Source: Pseudomonas sp. UMAB-08 (GTDB taxonomy: Bacteria; Pseudomonadota; Gammaproteobacteria; Pseudomonadales; Pseudomonadaceae). Taken from it: DNA of 64,000 bases. The notes under the pieces were generated by a model. It worked only from the letters and a program-made list of their open reading frames with translations, did not search any database and was not told where the DNA came from. Location: positions 146,348 through 210,347 of the forward strand of contig NZ_LT607419.1 of NCBI RefSeq assembly GCF_900095225.1, in the 5' to 3' direction. Position numbers and translations under genes: made by a program. Below are positions 37,256 through 45,723 of the stretch, piece by piece. The first letter of the stretch is position 1, and each line of letters starts with the position of its first letter.

Positions 37256-38413
37256 TCAGTCACGTCGGTCGAGGACATTGACGACCAGACGGTCAATCCA
37301 GCCCCAGACACGCTGCTTGACCCGCCGCCAGAATGGCCGAGCCTCCCAGGCTTCGAGACTGACCTGTGAGCTGAGCGCAAAGTCGTGTTCGAAACTGGCA
37401 GCGACTGCGAGTGTCAGGTCGGGGTCGAGGGCTTCGAGATTGGCTTCCAGGTTGAAGCGCAGGTTCCAGTGATCGAAGTTGCACGAACCGATACTGACCC
37501 AGTCGTCGATCAAGACCATCTTCAAATGCAAGAAGCACGGCTGGTATTCAAATATCTGCACGCCCGCCTTGAGCAATCGCGGGTAATAGCGATGGCCTGC
37601 ATAACGCACCGACGGATGATCGGTACGCGGACCGGTCAGCAGCAGGCGCACATCGACACCCCGCATAGCTGCTCTACGCAGGGATCGACGGACTTTCCAG
37701 GTCGGCAGAAAATACGGGGTTGCCAGCCAGATTCGGCGCTTGCCACTATTTATCGCACGCACCAGCGATTGCAGAATGTCGCGGTGCTGGCGGGCGTCGG
37801 CGTAAGCCACGCGGCCCAACCCCTGACTGGCGGCCGGCACCGTGGGCAAGTGCGGCAACCCGAAGCGAAGCGTCGGCCGCCATGCGAACGGGCGATGATT
37901 AGCGTGAAATTGTCGGTCGAACAGCGCTTGCCAGTCAGCAACCATCGGCCCCGTGATTTCCACCATCACTTCATGCCATAGGCAGGTGTTCTGCTCCGGC
38001 AACCAGAATTCATCGGTCACGCCCGTCCCCCCCACCACCGCCAGACGCTTGTCCACCAACAGCAACTTGCGGTGATCGCGGTAGAGGTTATGAAAACCAC
38101 GGCGCCAATGCACCGGATTGTAAAAGCGCAGCACAACACCGGCTTCGATCAAGCGATTGCGCAGGTCCAGGGTGAATGCCTGGGCGCCGTAGTCGTCGAA
38201 CAGGCAGCGCACAGCAACCCCGCGTGACGCCGCATGGACCAGTGCTTGAACCACCGCATTGGCACAGGCCCCGGCTTCGACCAGATAAAGTTCCAGTTCA
38301 ACCTGATGTTGCGCCTGTTCGATAGCCTCGATCATGCGCGGGAAAAACGCCGGACCGTCGACCAGCAAACTGAATTTATTGCTGCTGCGCCAGGCAAAGA
38401 TCGCTCGGCTCAT
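37256..38413 (-). CDS. clsB: Phospholipase D-like cardiolipin synthase (ClsB type)
   Basis: 385 aa with two complete HKD motifs: His114-Lys116-Asp121 (HRKLLLVD) and His296-Lys298-Asp303 (HLKMVLID), each followed by a Gly/Ser segment (VVGGTG, IGSCNF). It lacks N-terminal membrane helices, as ClsB does. Expected reaction is phosphatidyl transfer to make cardiolipin or phosphatidylglycerol at the inner membrane. One base separates it from the upstream yceI-like gene, so both are on one message. Confidence 0.83.
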   Translation of the reverse strand: MSRAIFAWRSSNKFSLLVDGPAFFPRMIEAIEQAQHQVELELYLVEAGACANAVVQALVHAASRGVAVRCLFDDYGAQAFTLDLRNRLIEAGVVLRFYNPVHWRRGFHNLYRDHRKLLLVDKRLAVVGGTGVTDEFWLPEQNTCLWHEVMVEITGPMVADWQALFDRQFHANHRPFAWRPTLRFGLPHLPTVPAASQGLGRVAYADARQHRDILQSLVRAINSGKRRIWLATPYFLPTWKVRRSLRRAAMRGVDVRLLLTGPRTDHPSVRYAGHRYYPRLLKAGVQIFEYQPCFLHLKMVLIDDWVSIGSCNFDHWNLRFNLEANLEALDPDLTLAVAASFEHDFALSSQVSLEAWEARPFWRRVKQRVWGWIDRLVVNVLDRRD

Positions 38414-38414
38414 G

Positions 38415-39008
38415 TCAGCGCGCCGTGAAAATCAGCACCGCACCCACCGGTACCGACAAGCTGATTGCAGACAACCCGGCGACCTTACGCAACGCGCTCA
38501 GGCCAGGCACCAGATCGAAATCCTCGGCATGCACCACTAACGGCTCCAGGGTGACCACTTGGAAACGTCGATCATCGAGCCGGGTGGCGAGCAGTTCGGC
38601 ACTGTAGCGGTGGGAGGCGCCGTGCAGGGTGACGGTCAGCGGCAGGCGCAGTTCCAGTTGAGCACCGGGCGCCAGGTCGTTGATCGGCTGCAAGTCGAGC
38701 TGCGCGGCAATCTGCGCCGAAGGAAACTGTTTAACCTCAAACAGCTGATCACGCATGCGTTCGTCGCGCAGGGGAATACCACTGCTGACGGAGTCGAGTT
38801 CGACCTGAAGTTCGGCCATGCCTTTCAAGTCGACCTTACCGTGCAAGGTGAGGAAGCGGTGCACTTCCGACGTGTCAGCATTTTTTGTGGAAATAAACGA
38901 CAGTCGCGATGACTCGTTATCCAGATACCAACTGGCGTGGGCCGGCAAGGCCAGGACCCCGAGCAGGGCCTGCACGCCAAGGAGGGCCAGGCGGGTCATC
39001 GTGTGCAT
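38415..39008 (-). CDS. YceI-family periplasmic protein
   Basis: 197 aa with a Sec signal peptide (LALLGVQALLGVLALPAHA, cleavage likely after AHA near residue 25). The rest is one YceI domain, a lipocalin-like barrel that binds polyisoprenoid or amide lipids in relatives. The first ATG is preferred because GGAG is six bases upstream. Its pairing with a phospholipid synthase suggests a lipid-related role, but this is inference. Confidence 0.87.
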   Translation of the reverse strand: MHTMTRLALLGVQALLGVLALPAHASWYLDNESSRLSFISTKNADTSEVHRFLTLHGKVDLKGMAELQVELDSVSSGIPLRDERMRDQLFEVKQFPSAQIAAQLDLQPINDLAPGAQLELRLPLTVTLHGASHRYSAELLATRLDDRRFQVVTLEPLVVHAEDFDLVPGLSALRKVAGLSAISLSVPVGAVLIFTAR

Positions 39009-39102
39009 GCAAGCTCCAGGTGCGCATTTGGCGCCAACCTTAACCGGCTGTCAGGGAGCTGGCAAATGCTGTGAAAGCGACGGCGGGCAACGCCTCAGCC
39101 AG

Positions 39103-39432
39103 TCATGGGTCCAACTGACAACCCTGACGCGGGCTCTGCCACGCCGCGCTGCTGCTACGGCCCATGCCGCCGGCGGTCACGCGCTTATGCGCAACGTCAT
39201 CGAGCAGGCTGCTGGGCAAGTATTGCTTCACGTAGGCCGTGCAATAGTCAGCCGGGTTGTCCATCACGTATCGGCACGAACAATATTCCTTGGCCGTATA
39301 GGCGCTGATGATGCTGGGGAAAACCCACAATGCAACGCGGTTCTGCCAAGCCAGCACGGTGATCATCAGGGCCACCAGCAACAGCAGGCTGCTGAACGGC
39401 CGGCGCAGGATAAACCAGCGGTGACTGTTCAC
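39103..39432 (-). CDS. Small membrane-anchored Cys-containing hypothetical protein
   Basis: 109 aa. N-terminal helix at residues 15-32 (SSLLLLVALMITVLAW), then a short periplasmic region with clustered cysteines (YCSCRYV, DYCTAYV, GCQLDP), which suggests disulfides or metal binding. Starts with GTG overlapping the serine hydrolase stop by 4 bases, so it is translated with that gene. No domain recognised. Confidence 0.65.
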   Translation of the reverse strand: MNSHRWFILRRPFSSLLLLVALMITVLAWQNRVALWVFPSIISAYTAKEYCSCRYVMDNPADYCTAYVKQYLPSSLLDDVAHKRVTAGGMGRSSSAAWQSPRQGCQLDP

Positions 39433-40550
39433 TGGCCACCCTCCCCGGCAAAAGCAGCCAGTGCCCGCTTGAGCAGTTGATCGTCGTTGTAACGCTCATC
39501 ACGGTCATCGGCGTAACGCACGATCACCAGATTGGCGCTGGGCACTACATACAAGGCCTGCCCCCAATGCCCGAGCGCGGCGAAGGCATCCGGAGGGGCA
39601 TCGGGCCAAGGCCTTATTGAGGTGCTGGACGCGCCATCGGGCAGGCGATTCAACCACCACTGTCCGCCCGGCACTTCATTTTCTGACACAGACTGATTGT
39701 GAGCGAATGGCGTCAGGCTGAAGTCGATCCAGGCCTTGGGCAGTAACTGCTTATCCTGCCAGCGACCGCCGCGCTGCATCAGCAGGCCGATGCGCGCCAG
39801 ATCCCGCGCGCTCATGTAGACATAAGACGAGCCGACGAAGATACCGCTGCCATCGGTTTCCCACACCGCGCTGCGAATGCCCAGCGGCTCGAACAGCGCG
39901 GTCCAGGGGTAGTCTAGGTAGGCCTTGTCACCGACCATGCCTTTCAAGGCTGCAGACAATACGTTGCTGTCACCGCTGGAATAACGGTAGACAGCTCCCG
40001 GCGCGCTGGCCACGCCATGCCCGGCGGTGAACCGGGCCATGTCGCCGTGCCCTCGGGTATAAAGCATCGCCACCACTGACGAATTGAGCGGCGCGTACTC
40101 GTAGTCTTCCTGCCAGTCCAGACCCGAAGCCCAATGCAGTAAATCCTGCACACGGATGTCCGGATGGGCCTTGAACGGTGGATAGAATGTGCTCACAGAA
40201 TCGCCCAGCTGAAAACGCCCTTCACCAAACGCGACACCGAGTACGCTGGCCATCACGCTTTTGCTGACTGACCAGGTCAAATGCGCCGTATTGGCCGTGG
40301 TCGCGGCCGCATAGCGCTCGTAAACCAGTTGCCCGTCGCGGATCACCAACAGCGCATCGGTGCGAATGCCTTTGCGGGTGGTGTCATCACGTGCAGGGAA
40401 AGCGTAATCCTCGAACGCTCGCACTGCGGGGCTCTGTACCGCCGGTGCGCTTGACCATTGTTCGCCAGGCCAGTTTTGCGCCAACGCCGAATGGGCGCAG
40501 AGGCCAAACACCACGGCCTGGCACAGACGCGAAAAAAGCCGAAGATTCAT
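39429..40550 (-). CDS. Serine hydrolase, class C beta-lactamase/esterase family
   Basis: 373 aa with a signal peptide (VVFGLCAHSALAQ, cleavage near residue 24), so it is exported. The SxxK nucleophile is Ser94-Lys97 (SVSK); a second motif YSSGDSN stands where YxN is usual, and GHWGQ could be the third motif. These features fit the beta-lactamase-related 6-aminohexanoate-dimer hydrolase/esterase group (EstB-like) rather than a true AmpC. Followed by a coupled small membrane protein. Divergent from olsB. Confidence 0.85.
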   Translation of the reverse strand: MNLRLFSRLCQAVVFGLCAHSALAQNWPGEQWSSAPAVQSPAVRAFEDYAFPARDDTTRKGIRTDALLVIRDGQLVYERYAAATTANTAHLTWSVSKSVMASVLGVAFGEGRFQLGDSVSTFYPPFKAHPDIRVQDLLHWASGLDWQEDYEYAPLNSSVVAMLYTRGHGDMARFTAGHGVASAPGAVYRYSSGDSNVLSAALKGMVGDKAYLDYPWTALFEPLGIRSAVWETDGSGIFVGSSYVYMSARDLARIGLLMQRGGRWQDKQLLPKAWIDFSLTPFAHNQSVSENEVPGGQWWLNRLPDGASSTSIRPWPDAPPDAFAALGHWGQALYVVPSANLVIVRYADDRDERYNDDQLLKRALAAFAGEGGQ

Positions 40551-40654
40551 GGCGTGATCTCTTGCGAAGTCTCTATAACCCTAGCAGCGATTCGTCACAA
40601 ACCAGAGAGGTCCGTGACGGCAATCTGCCAGGCAGCGATGACCCTCTGGCAGCC

Positions 40655-40672
40655 CTGTCATACAAGCATCAC
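40655..40672 (+). promoter_or_regulatory. Possible Pho box upstream of olsB
   Basis: CTGTCATACAAGCATCAC agrees with the classical Pho box CTGTCATAWAWCTGTCAY at 14 of 18 positions; the first half is perfect and the second half weak. It lies 98 bases before the olsB ATG, with a TTAAT-like -10 a few bases after it. Ornithine-lipid synthesis is known to be induced by phosphate starvation in P. aeruginosa. Confidence 0.4.
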
Positions 40673-40769
40673 CAAAGCTTAATGGTGGTGACATCGGCTC
40701 TCCCTAGCCTAACTCCGTACCACACAGTCGACCGGCCGCAAACCCATGGCTGGCTTACGGAGACGACCC

Positions 40770-41525
40770 ATGACCCAGATCGCCCGCAGTCGTGACACAG
40801 GTGCCGAACGCCGCCTTCAGGCCGAACGCCTGATTGGCGCACAGGCACTGCATGAAGCCCAGTCTTTACGCTTCAGCGTGTTCAGTGGCGAGTTCAACGC
40901 CAAGCTCAAAGGCGCCGAACTTGGCCTGGATAGGGATGACTACGATGTGCACTGCTCGCACATCGGCGTACGCGACCTCACCACGGGCCGTCTGGTGGCG
41001 ACTACCCGTTTGCTCGACCATAAAGCCGCCAACACCCTGGGACGTTTTTACAGCGAAGAGGAATTCAGCCTGCACGGCCTCGGCCATCTGCAAGGCCCGA
41101 TCCTGGAGCTGGGGCGTACCTGCGTCGATCCGGCGTACCGCAACGGCGGCACCATCGCGGTGTTGTGGAGTGAGCTGGCGGAAATCCTCAATGAAGGCGG
41201 CTACAGCTACCTGATGGGCTGCGCCAGCATTCCGATGCAAGACGGCGGCATCCAGGCTCACGCGATCATGCAACGCTTGCGCGAACGCTATCTGAGTACC
41301 GAACACCTGCGCGCCGAGCCGAAAAATCCGCTGCCGGTCTTTGACCTGCCCAACAACGTCATCTGTGAAATGCCGCCACTGCTCAAGGCCTACATGCGGC
41401 TAGGGGCGAAGATCTGCGGCGAGCCGTGCTGGGATGAAGACTTCCAGGTGGCCGACGTTTTCATTCTGCTCAAACGCGACGAGCTGTGCCCCCGTTACGC
41501 CCGCCACTTCAAGGCGGCCGTGTGA
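40770..41525 (+). CDS. olsB: L-ornithine N-alpha-acyltransferase OlsB
   Basis: First step of ornithine-lipid synthesis: transfers a 3-hydroxyacyl group from ACP to ornithine, giving lyso-ornithine lipid. 251 aa of the acetyltransferase-like (GNAT-fold) OlsB family, with [15 protein letters not shown] and [13 protein letters not shown] as recognisable blocks. GGAG lies 8 bases before the ATG giving MTQIARSRD; an upstream ATG eight codons earlier is less likely. The stop overlaps the olsA start by one base (TGATG). Phosphate control is likely (see the Pho-box candidate). Confidence 0.93.
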   Translation: MTQIARSRDTGAERRLQAERLIGAQALHEAQSLRFSVFSGEFNAKLKGAELGLDRDDYDVHCSHIGVRDLTTGRLVATTRLLDHKAANTLGRFYSEEEFSLHGLGHLQGPILELGRTCVDPAYRNGGTIAVLWSELAEILNEGGYSYLMGCASIPMQDGGIQAHAIMQRLRERYLSTEHLRAEPKNPLPVFDLPNNVICEMPPLLKAYMRLGAKICGEPCWDEDFQVADVFILLKRDELCPRYARHFKAAV

Positions 41526-42310
41526 TGAGCCGGGTACGCGGCTATGCCCGTGTCGCACGGGTGCTGTGGGTCATTGCGCTGGGCTTGACGATTGCCGGCG
41601 CGTTCGGTGTGCTTGAACGCTTGCGCATCGGCAACTCCATGGCGCGTCGGCAACGCTGGGCCAGTTGGTTCATGACCCACCTGAGTGGCGCCCTGCCCTT
41701 TCGCGTGACCGTCAGCGGCGAGCTGCCGCGTGAGCCGATGCTGTGGGTCAGCAATCATGTGTCGTGGACCGATATCCCTTTACTGGGAATGCTCGCCCCT
41801 CTGTCCTTTCTGTCCAAAGCTGAAGTGCGGACCTGGCCGGTAGCCGGTTGGCTGGCGTTGAAAGCGGGCACCTTGTTTATTCGTCGCGGTTCGGGCGATA
41901 GCCGATTGATCCAGCGGCAAATGACCCGGCACTTGCAAGAAAATGATGCGCTGATGATTTTCCCCGAGGGCACCACCACCGACGGCCGCAGCCTGCGTAC
42001 CTTCCACGGTCGCCTGCTGTCCAGCGCAATCGATGCCGGCGTGCCGTTGCAACCAGTTGCCATTCGTTATCTGCGTGACGGCAAGCCTGACCCTATCGCG
42101 CCGTTCATCGGCGACGACGACCTGCTTTCACACCTGCGCCGCTTGTTCGCCAACGAGCAGGGCGATGTGCATATCCAGTTGCTCCCGCCGATTGCCAGCC
42201 AACATCAGGAACGCGCATCTCTGGCGTTTCAGGCTCAGCAAGCCGTGCACCTGGCCCTGTTTGGCGAGGTCGCTCAACCAAGGGAATTGCGCTCGGCCAA
42301 AGCCGCCTGA
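41525..42310 (+). CDS. olsA: Lyso-ornithine lipid O-acyltransferase OlsA
   Basis: Second step of ornithine-lipid synthesis, adding the ester-linked acyl chain. 261 aa PlsC-type acyltransferase with one N-terminal membrane helix (VLWVIALGLTIAGAFGVL), catalytic NHVSWTD (His78/Asp83), FIRRG and FPEGTTTDG. Directly coupled to olsB. Its last 37 bases overlap the end of the convergent acpH gene. Confidence 0.93.
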   Translation: MSRVRGYARVARVLWVIALGLTIAGAFGVLERLRIGNSMARRQRWASWFMTHLSGALPFRVTVSGELPREPMLWVSNHVSWTDIPLLGMLAPLSFLSKAEVRTWPVAGWLALKAGTLFIRRGSGDSRLIQRQMTRHLQENDALMIFPEGTTTDGRSLRTFHGRLLSSAIDAGVPLQPVAIRYLRDGKPDPIAPFIGDDDLLSHLRRLFANEQGDVHIQLLPPIASQHQERASLAFQAQQAVHLALFGEVAQPRELRSAKAA

Positions 42311-42867
42311 GCAAAATCCTGCAACAGCGGGTAGAACGTCGCGAAATCCGCACTCAATGGCTGATACAGCGCCTGCAATTCATGCATGGCGCCGGCCAAT
42401 CCCTGCGGTCGCGACAAGCGTCGGGAAATCCCGCTCAGCACCTGCTCCAGCACCTCGAACTCCCGATAAGAACCCAGCCAATCCTGAGCCGCCATGCGCG
42501 GCGCGATCAAGGCCAGACGCTCCGGTAACGCCGGTTCGGCGGCCAGCACCCGATAAACCCTGGAGGTGAATGCATCCAGCGGTTGTTCGGCATACACCGC
42601 CCAGTCCCGCGCCAGGCAATGATCGAAAAACACATCCAGCACAATGCCAGCAAAACGCCGTCGCTCCAGCGGGAAGCGGGCGATGGATTGCTTGATCAGC
42701 GGGTGCGTATCGGTGAACGAGTCAATGCGGCGATGCAGTTGAATCGCCGCTTCGAGTTCGGGGGTAAAACGCCCCGGCAGCGGTCCTTTGACGAAATCGC
42801 CGTACAGACTGCCGAGCAATTGCGCCGAGCGCTGACCGCCCAAGTGGAGGTGTGCGAGATAATTCAT
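42274..42867 (-). CDS. acpH: Acyl carrier protein phosphodiesterase AcpH
   Basis: Removes the phosphopantetheine arm from holo-ACP in the cytoplasm. 197 aa, DUF479/HD-like family. Starts with the invariant MNYLAHLHL; the metal-site residues LYGDFVKG, HRRIDSFTDTH and VFFDHCLARDW are all present. It overlaps the end of olsA by 37 bases on the opposite strand, so neither gene can have a separate terminator there. Confidence 0.9.
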   Translation of the reverse strand: MNYLAHLHLGGQRSAQLLGSLYGDFVKGPLPGRFTPELEAAIQLHRRIDSFTDTHPLIKQSIARFPLERRRFAGIVLDVFFDHCLARDWAVYAEQPLDAFTSRVYRVLAAEPALPERLALIAPRMAAQDWLGSYREFEVLEQVLSGISRRLSRPQGLAGAMHELQALYQPLSADFATFYPLLQDFAQAALAERNSLG

Positions 42868-42900
42868 GAGCTCAGCGTACGCCTATTCCGCACCGAGGCC

Positions 42901-43010
42901 TATATCGATATAACCCGATATAGCGTTTTATGCGATGCTTAGCACCCCTTCATATTTGTATATCGCGAAATATAGATATAAAGTTCGCCACATCGCGATA
43001 TACCGCTATA
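42901..43010. promoter_or_regulatory. Repeated ATATCGCG-type operators upstream of pyeR
   Basis: AT-rich stretch with related palindromic boxes: TATATCGATATA (42901-42912, perfect), CGATATAGCG (42916-42925), TATATCGCGA (42959-42968) with its exact inverse TCGCGATATA (42993-43002), and CGCTATA (43004-43010), which inverts part of the second box. Position just before the ArsR-type gene suggests autoregulation. Confidence 0.65.
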
Positions 43011-43028
43011 CACGGATTTGAGAACGAC

Positions 43029-43331
43029 ATGCCTATCGACCTCGACGAAATAATAAAAGCGCTCGCCCACCCTGTTCGCCGCGAAATACTCGCGTGGCTC
43101 AAAGACCCTCACGCCTGCTTTCCCAATCAGGATCACTCGCTGGACAACGGCGTTTGCGCCGGACAGATCGACCAACGTGCCGGCCTCTCCCAGTCCACCG
43201 TTTCTGCGCACTTGGCGGTCCTGCAACGTGCCGGTCTGATCACCAACAAGAAGGTCGGTCAATGGCACTTTTTCAAACGCAACGAAGACGACATCCAGGC
43301 GTTCCTGCAAGAAATGAACAAGCAGCTCTGA
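43029..43331 (+). CDS. pyeR: ArsR-family regulator, PyeR type
   Basis: 100 aa winged-helix repressor. Recognition helix QRAGLSQSTVSAHLAVLQRAGLI near residues 46-68; start MPIDLDEIIKALAHPVRREILAWL is typical of the fold. No arsenic-type CxC metal motif; two Cys (HACFPN, NGVCAGQ) could be redox-sensitive. It leads the pyeR-pyeM-xenB operon known in P. aeruginosa as PyeR-repressed. Operators lie directly upstream. Confidence 0.85.
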   Translation: MPIDLDEIIKALAHPVRREILAWLKDPHACFPNQDHSLDNGVCAGQIDQRAGLSQSTVSAHLAVLQRAGLITNKKVGQWHFFKRNEDDIQAFLQEMNKQL

Positions 43332-43359
43332 TTTCTTCCCACTTTTCAGGAGACGCTTC

Positions 43360-44526
43360 GTGCCTCTTTCGCTACTGATGCTGGCCTTGAGCGCCTTCGC
43401 TATTGGCACCACGGAATTCGTGATCATGGGCCTGTTGCCCGATGTCGCGGCTGACCTCGGTGTCTCGATCCCTGGCGCTGGCTGGCTGGTGACCGGTTAC
43501 GCCCTGGGCGTGGCCATCGGCGCGCCGTTCATGGCCCTGGTCACCGCCAAGCTGCCGCGTAAGGCCGCGCTGGTTTCGCTAATGGTGATTTTCATCATTG
43601 GCAACCTGCTCTGCGCCCTCGCCAGCGACTACAACGTGCTGATGTTCGCCCGGATCGTCACCGCCCTGTGTCACGGTGCATTTTTTGGTATCGGCTCGGT
43701 CGTTGCCGCCAACCTGGTCGCGCCCAATCGCCGCGCTTCGGCCGTCGCCTTGATGTTCACCGGTTTGACCCTGGCCAACGTGTTGGGTGTGCCACTGGGC
43801 ACCGCGCTGGGTCAGTTGGCTGGCTGGCGCTCGACCTTCTGGGCGGTGACGGTGCTCGGTGTGGTCTCGTTGATCGGTTTGATGCGCTTCCTGCCGGCCA
43901 AACATGACGAGGAAAAACTCGACATGCGTGCCGAACTGGCCGCCCTCACAGGCGCCGGAATCTGGCTATCACTGAGCATGACCGTGTTGTTCGCCGCGTC
44001 CGTGTTCACCCTGTTCACCTACATCGCTCCGTTGCTCGGCGACGTCACCGGGGTATCACCCAGCGGTGTGACCTGGACCCTGCTGCTGATCGGCCTGGGT
44101 TTGACCTTGGGCAATGTGATTGGCGGCAAGCTGGCCGACCGCAACATGTCGCTGACCCTGATCGGCGTGTTCACCGTCATGGCGGTGGTCTCTACCGTAC
44201 TGACCTGGACCAGCACCGCGTTGATTCCAGCTGAAATAACCCTGTTCCTCTGGGCCACCGCAAGCTTCGCCGCCGTGCCCGCCCTGCAAGTGAACGTGAT
44301 GACCTTCGGCAAGGCCGCGCCCAACCTGATTTCGACCCTGAACATTGGCGCCTTTAACGTCGGCAACGCCCTGGGCGCCTGGGTGGGTGGGAGCGTGATC
44401 GCACACGGCTTCGGCTTGACCAGCGTGCCTGTGGCCGCTGCAGCGCTGGCGGTGCTCGCACTGCTGGTGACCCTGATTACTTTTCGTCAGAGCGTTAACC
44501 CCGACCTGGCACCCGCTACCAACTGA
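43360..44526 (+). CDS. pyeM: MFS transporter, PyeM type (DHA1 family)
   Basis: 388 aa, 12 predicted helices, drug:H+ antiporter-1 type related to AraJ/YdhP. Helix 1 carries AIGTTEFVIMGLLP, a hallmark of this subgroup, and the loop after helix 2 has TAKLPRKAAL. Starts with GTG; AGGAGA is 7 bases upstream. It lies 28 bases after pyeR and 20 before xenB in one operon. Substrate unknown; export of an electrophile or of a XenB product is a reasonable guess. Confidence 0.85.
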   Translation: MPLSLLMLALSAFAIGTTEFVIMGLLPDVAADLGVSIPGAGWLVTGYALGVAIGAPFMALVTAKLPRKAALVSLMVIFIIGNLLCALASDYNVLMFARIVTALCHGAFFGIGSVVAANLVAPNRRASAVALMFTGLTLANVLGVPLGTALGQLAGWRSTFWAVTVLGVVSLIGLMRFLPAKHDEEKLDMRAELAALTGAGIWLSLSMTVLFAASVFTLFTYIAPLLGDVTGVSPSGVTWTLLLIGLGLTLGNVIGGKLADRNMSLTLIGVFTVMAVVSTVLTWTSTALIPAEITLFLWATASFAAVPALQVNVMTFGKAAPNLISTLNIGAFNVGNALGAWVGGSVIAHGFGLTSVPVAAAALAVLALLVTLITFRQSVNPDLAPATN

Positions 44527-44546
44527 TCCTTAGAGGGTTCTACACC

Positions 44547-45596
44547 ATGACCACTATTTTTGACCCGATCACACTGGGCGATCTGAAATTGCCGAACCGC
44601 ATCATCATGGCGCCGCTGACCCGCTGCCGCGCCGATGAAGGTCGCGTCCCCAATGCACTGATGGCTGAGTACTACGTTCAGCGCGCCTCGGCGGGCCTGA
44701 TCATCAGCGAAGCGACCTCGGTCACGCCAATGGGCGTCGGCTACCCTGACACGCCCGGCATTTGGTCCAACGACCAGGTACGGGGCTGGAGCAACATCAC
44801 CAAAGCCGTGCACGCTGCGGGCGGCCGTATCGTTCTGCAACTGTGGCACGTTGGCCGGATTTCCCATCCGTCGTACCTCAACGGCGAAACGCCGGTCGCT
44901 CCGAGCGCGATTGCCCCTGCGGGCCACGTCAGCCTGGTTCGTCCACGGTCCGACTACCCGGTGCCACGCGCCCTGGAAACCGCTGAAATCGCCGAGATCG
45001 TCGATGCTTACCGCATGGGCGCAGAGAACGCCAAGGCCGCCGGTTTCGACGGTGTCGAAGTCCACGGTGCCAACGGCTATCTGCTCGACCAGTTCCTGCA
45101 AAGCAGCACCAACCACCGCACCGACGAATACGGCGGCTCGCTGGAAAATCGTGCACGCCTGATGCTGGAAGTGACCGATGCGGTCATCGAAGTCTGGGGC
45201 GCGGGCCGTGTCGGCGTGCACCTGGCGCCACGCGCCGACTCCCATGACATGGGCGACGAGAACCTGTCCGAAACCTTCACCTACGTAGCCCGTGAACTGG
45301 GCAAGCGCGGGATTGCGTTTATCTGCTCCCGTGAAAAAGAAGCCGGCGACAGCCTTGGCCCACAACTGAAAAAAGCCTTCGGCGGCCAGTACATCGCCAA
45401 CGAACGCTTCACCAAAGACAGCGCCAACGCCTGGCTGGCCAGTGGCAAAGCCGATGCAATTGCGTTCGGCGTGCCCTTCATCGCCAACCCGGATCTGCCG
45501 GAGCGCCTGCAACACGATGCACCGCTGAACCCCGCACATCCAGAAACTTTCTACAGCAAGGGTCCGGTTGGTTATATCGATTACCCGCGCATGTAA
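44547..45596 (+). CDS. xenB: Old-yellow-enzyme family xenobiotic reductase XenB
   Basis: FMN-dependent reductase of 349 aa that uses NADPH to reduce nitro-esters, nitroaromatics and activated alkenes. TIM barrel beginning MTTIFDPITLGDLKLPNRI; active-site pair His173/Asn176 in VHGANGYLLDQF; the flavin-modulating Cys27 in PLTRCRADEG marks the XenB/NemA type. Third gene of the pyeR operon, ending in a terminator. Confidence 0.94.
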   Translation: MTTIFDPITLGDLKLPNRIIMAPLTRCRADEGRVPNALMAEYYVQRASAGLIISEATSVTPMGVGYPDTPGIWSNDQVRGWSNITKAVHAAGGRIVLQLWHVGRISHPSYLNGETPVAPSAIAPAGHVSLVRPRSDYPVPRALETAEIAEIVDAYRMGAENAKAAGFDGVEVHGANGYLLDQFLQSSTNHRTDEYGGSLENRARLMLEVTDAVIEVWGAGRVGVHLAPRADSHDMGDENLSETFTYVARELGKRGIAFICSREKEAGDSLGPQLKKAFGGQYIANERFTKDSANAWLASGKADAIAFGVPFIANPDLPERLQHDAPLNPAHPETFYSKGPVGYIDYPRM

Positions 45597-45613
45597 GACG
45601 TTCACGTTAAACT

Positions 45614-45647
45614 AAAAAATCCCCGACTCTGAGAGCCGGGGCTTTTT
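45614..45647 (+). terminator. Terminator after xenB
   Basis: AAAAAAT CCCCG ACTCTGAGAGC CGGGG CTTTTTTG; stem of five GC pairs, extended by CTCT/AGAG, with a T6 run. Confidence 0.82.
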
Positions 45648-45723
45648 TGTCTAACGAACTAGATAAACAACTAGCGCCCGTTACAAACAGTGCCTGCACA
45701 GTAAAATTTTATTCCTGCGCTTC

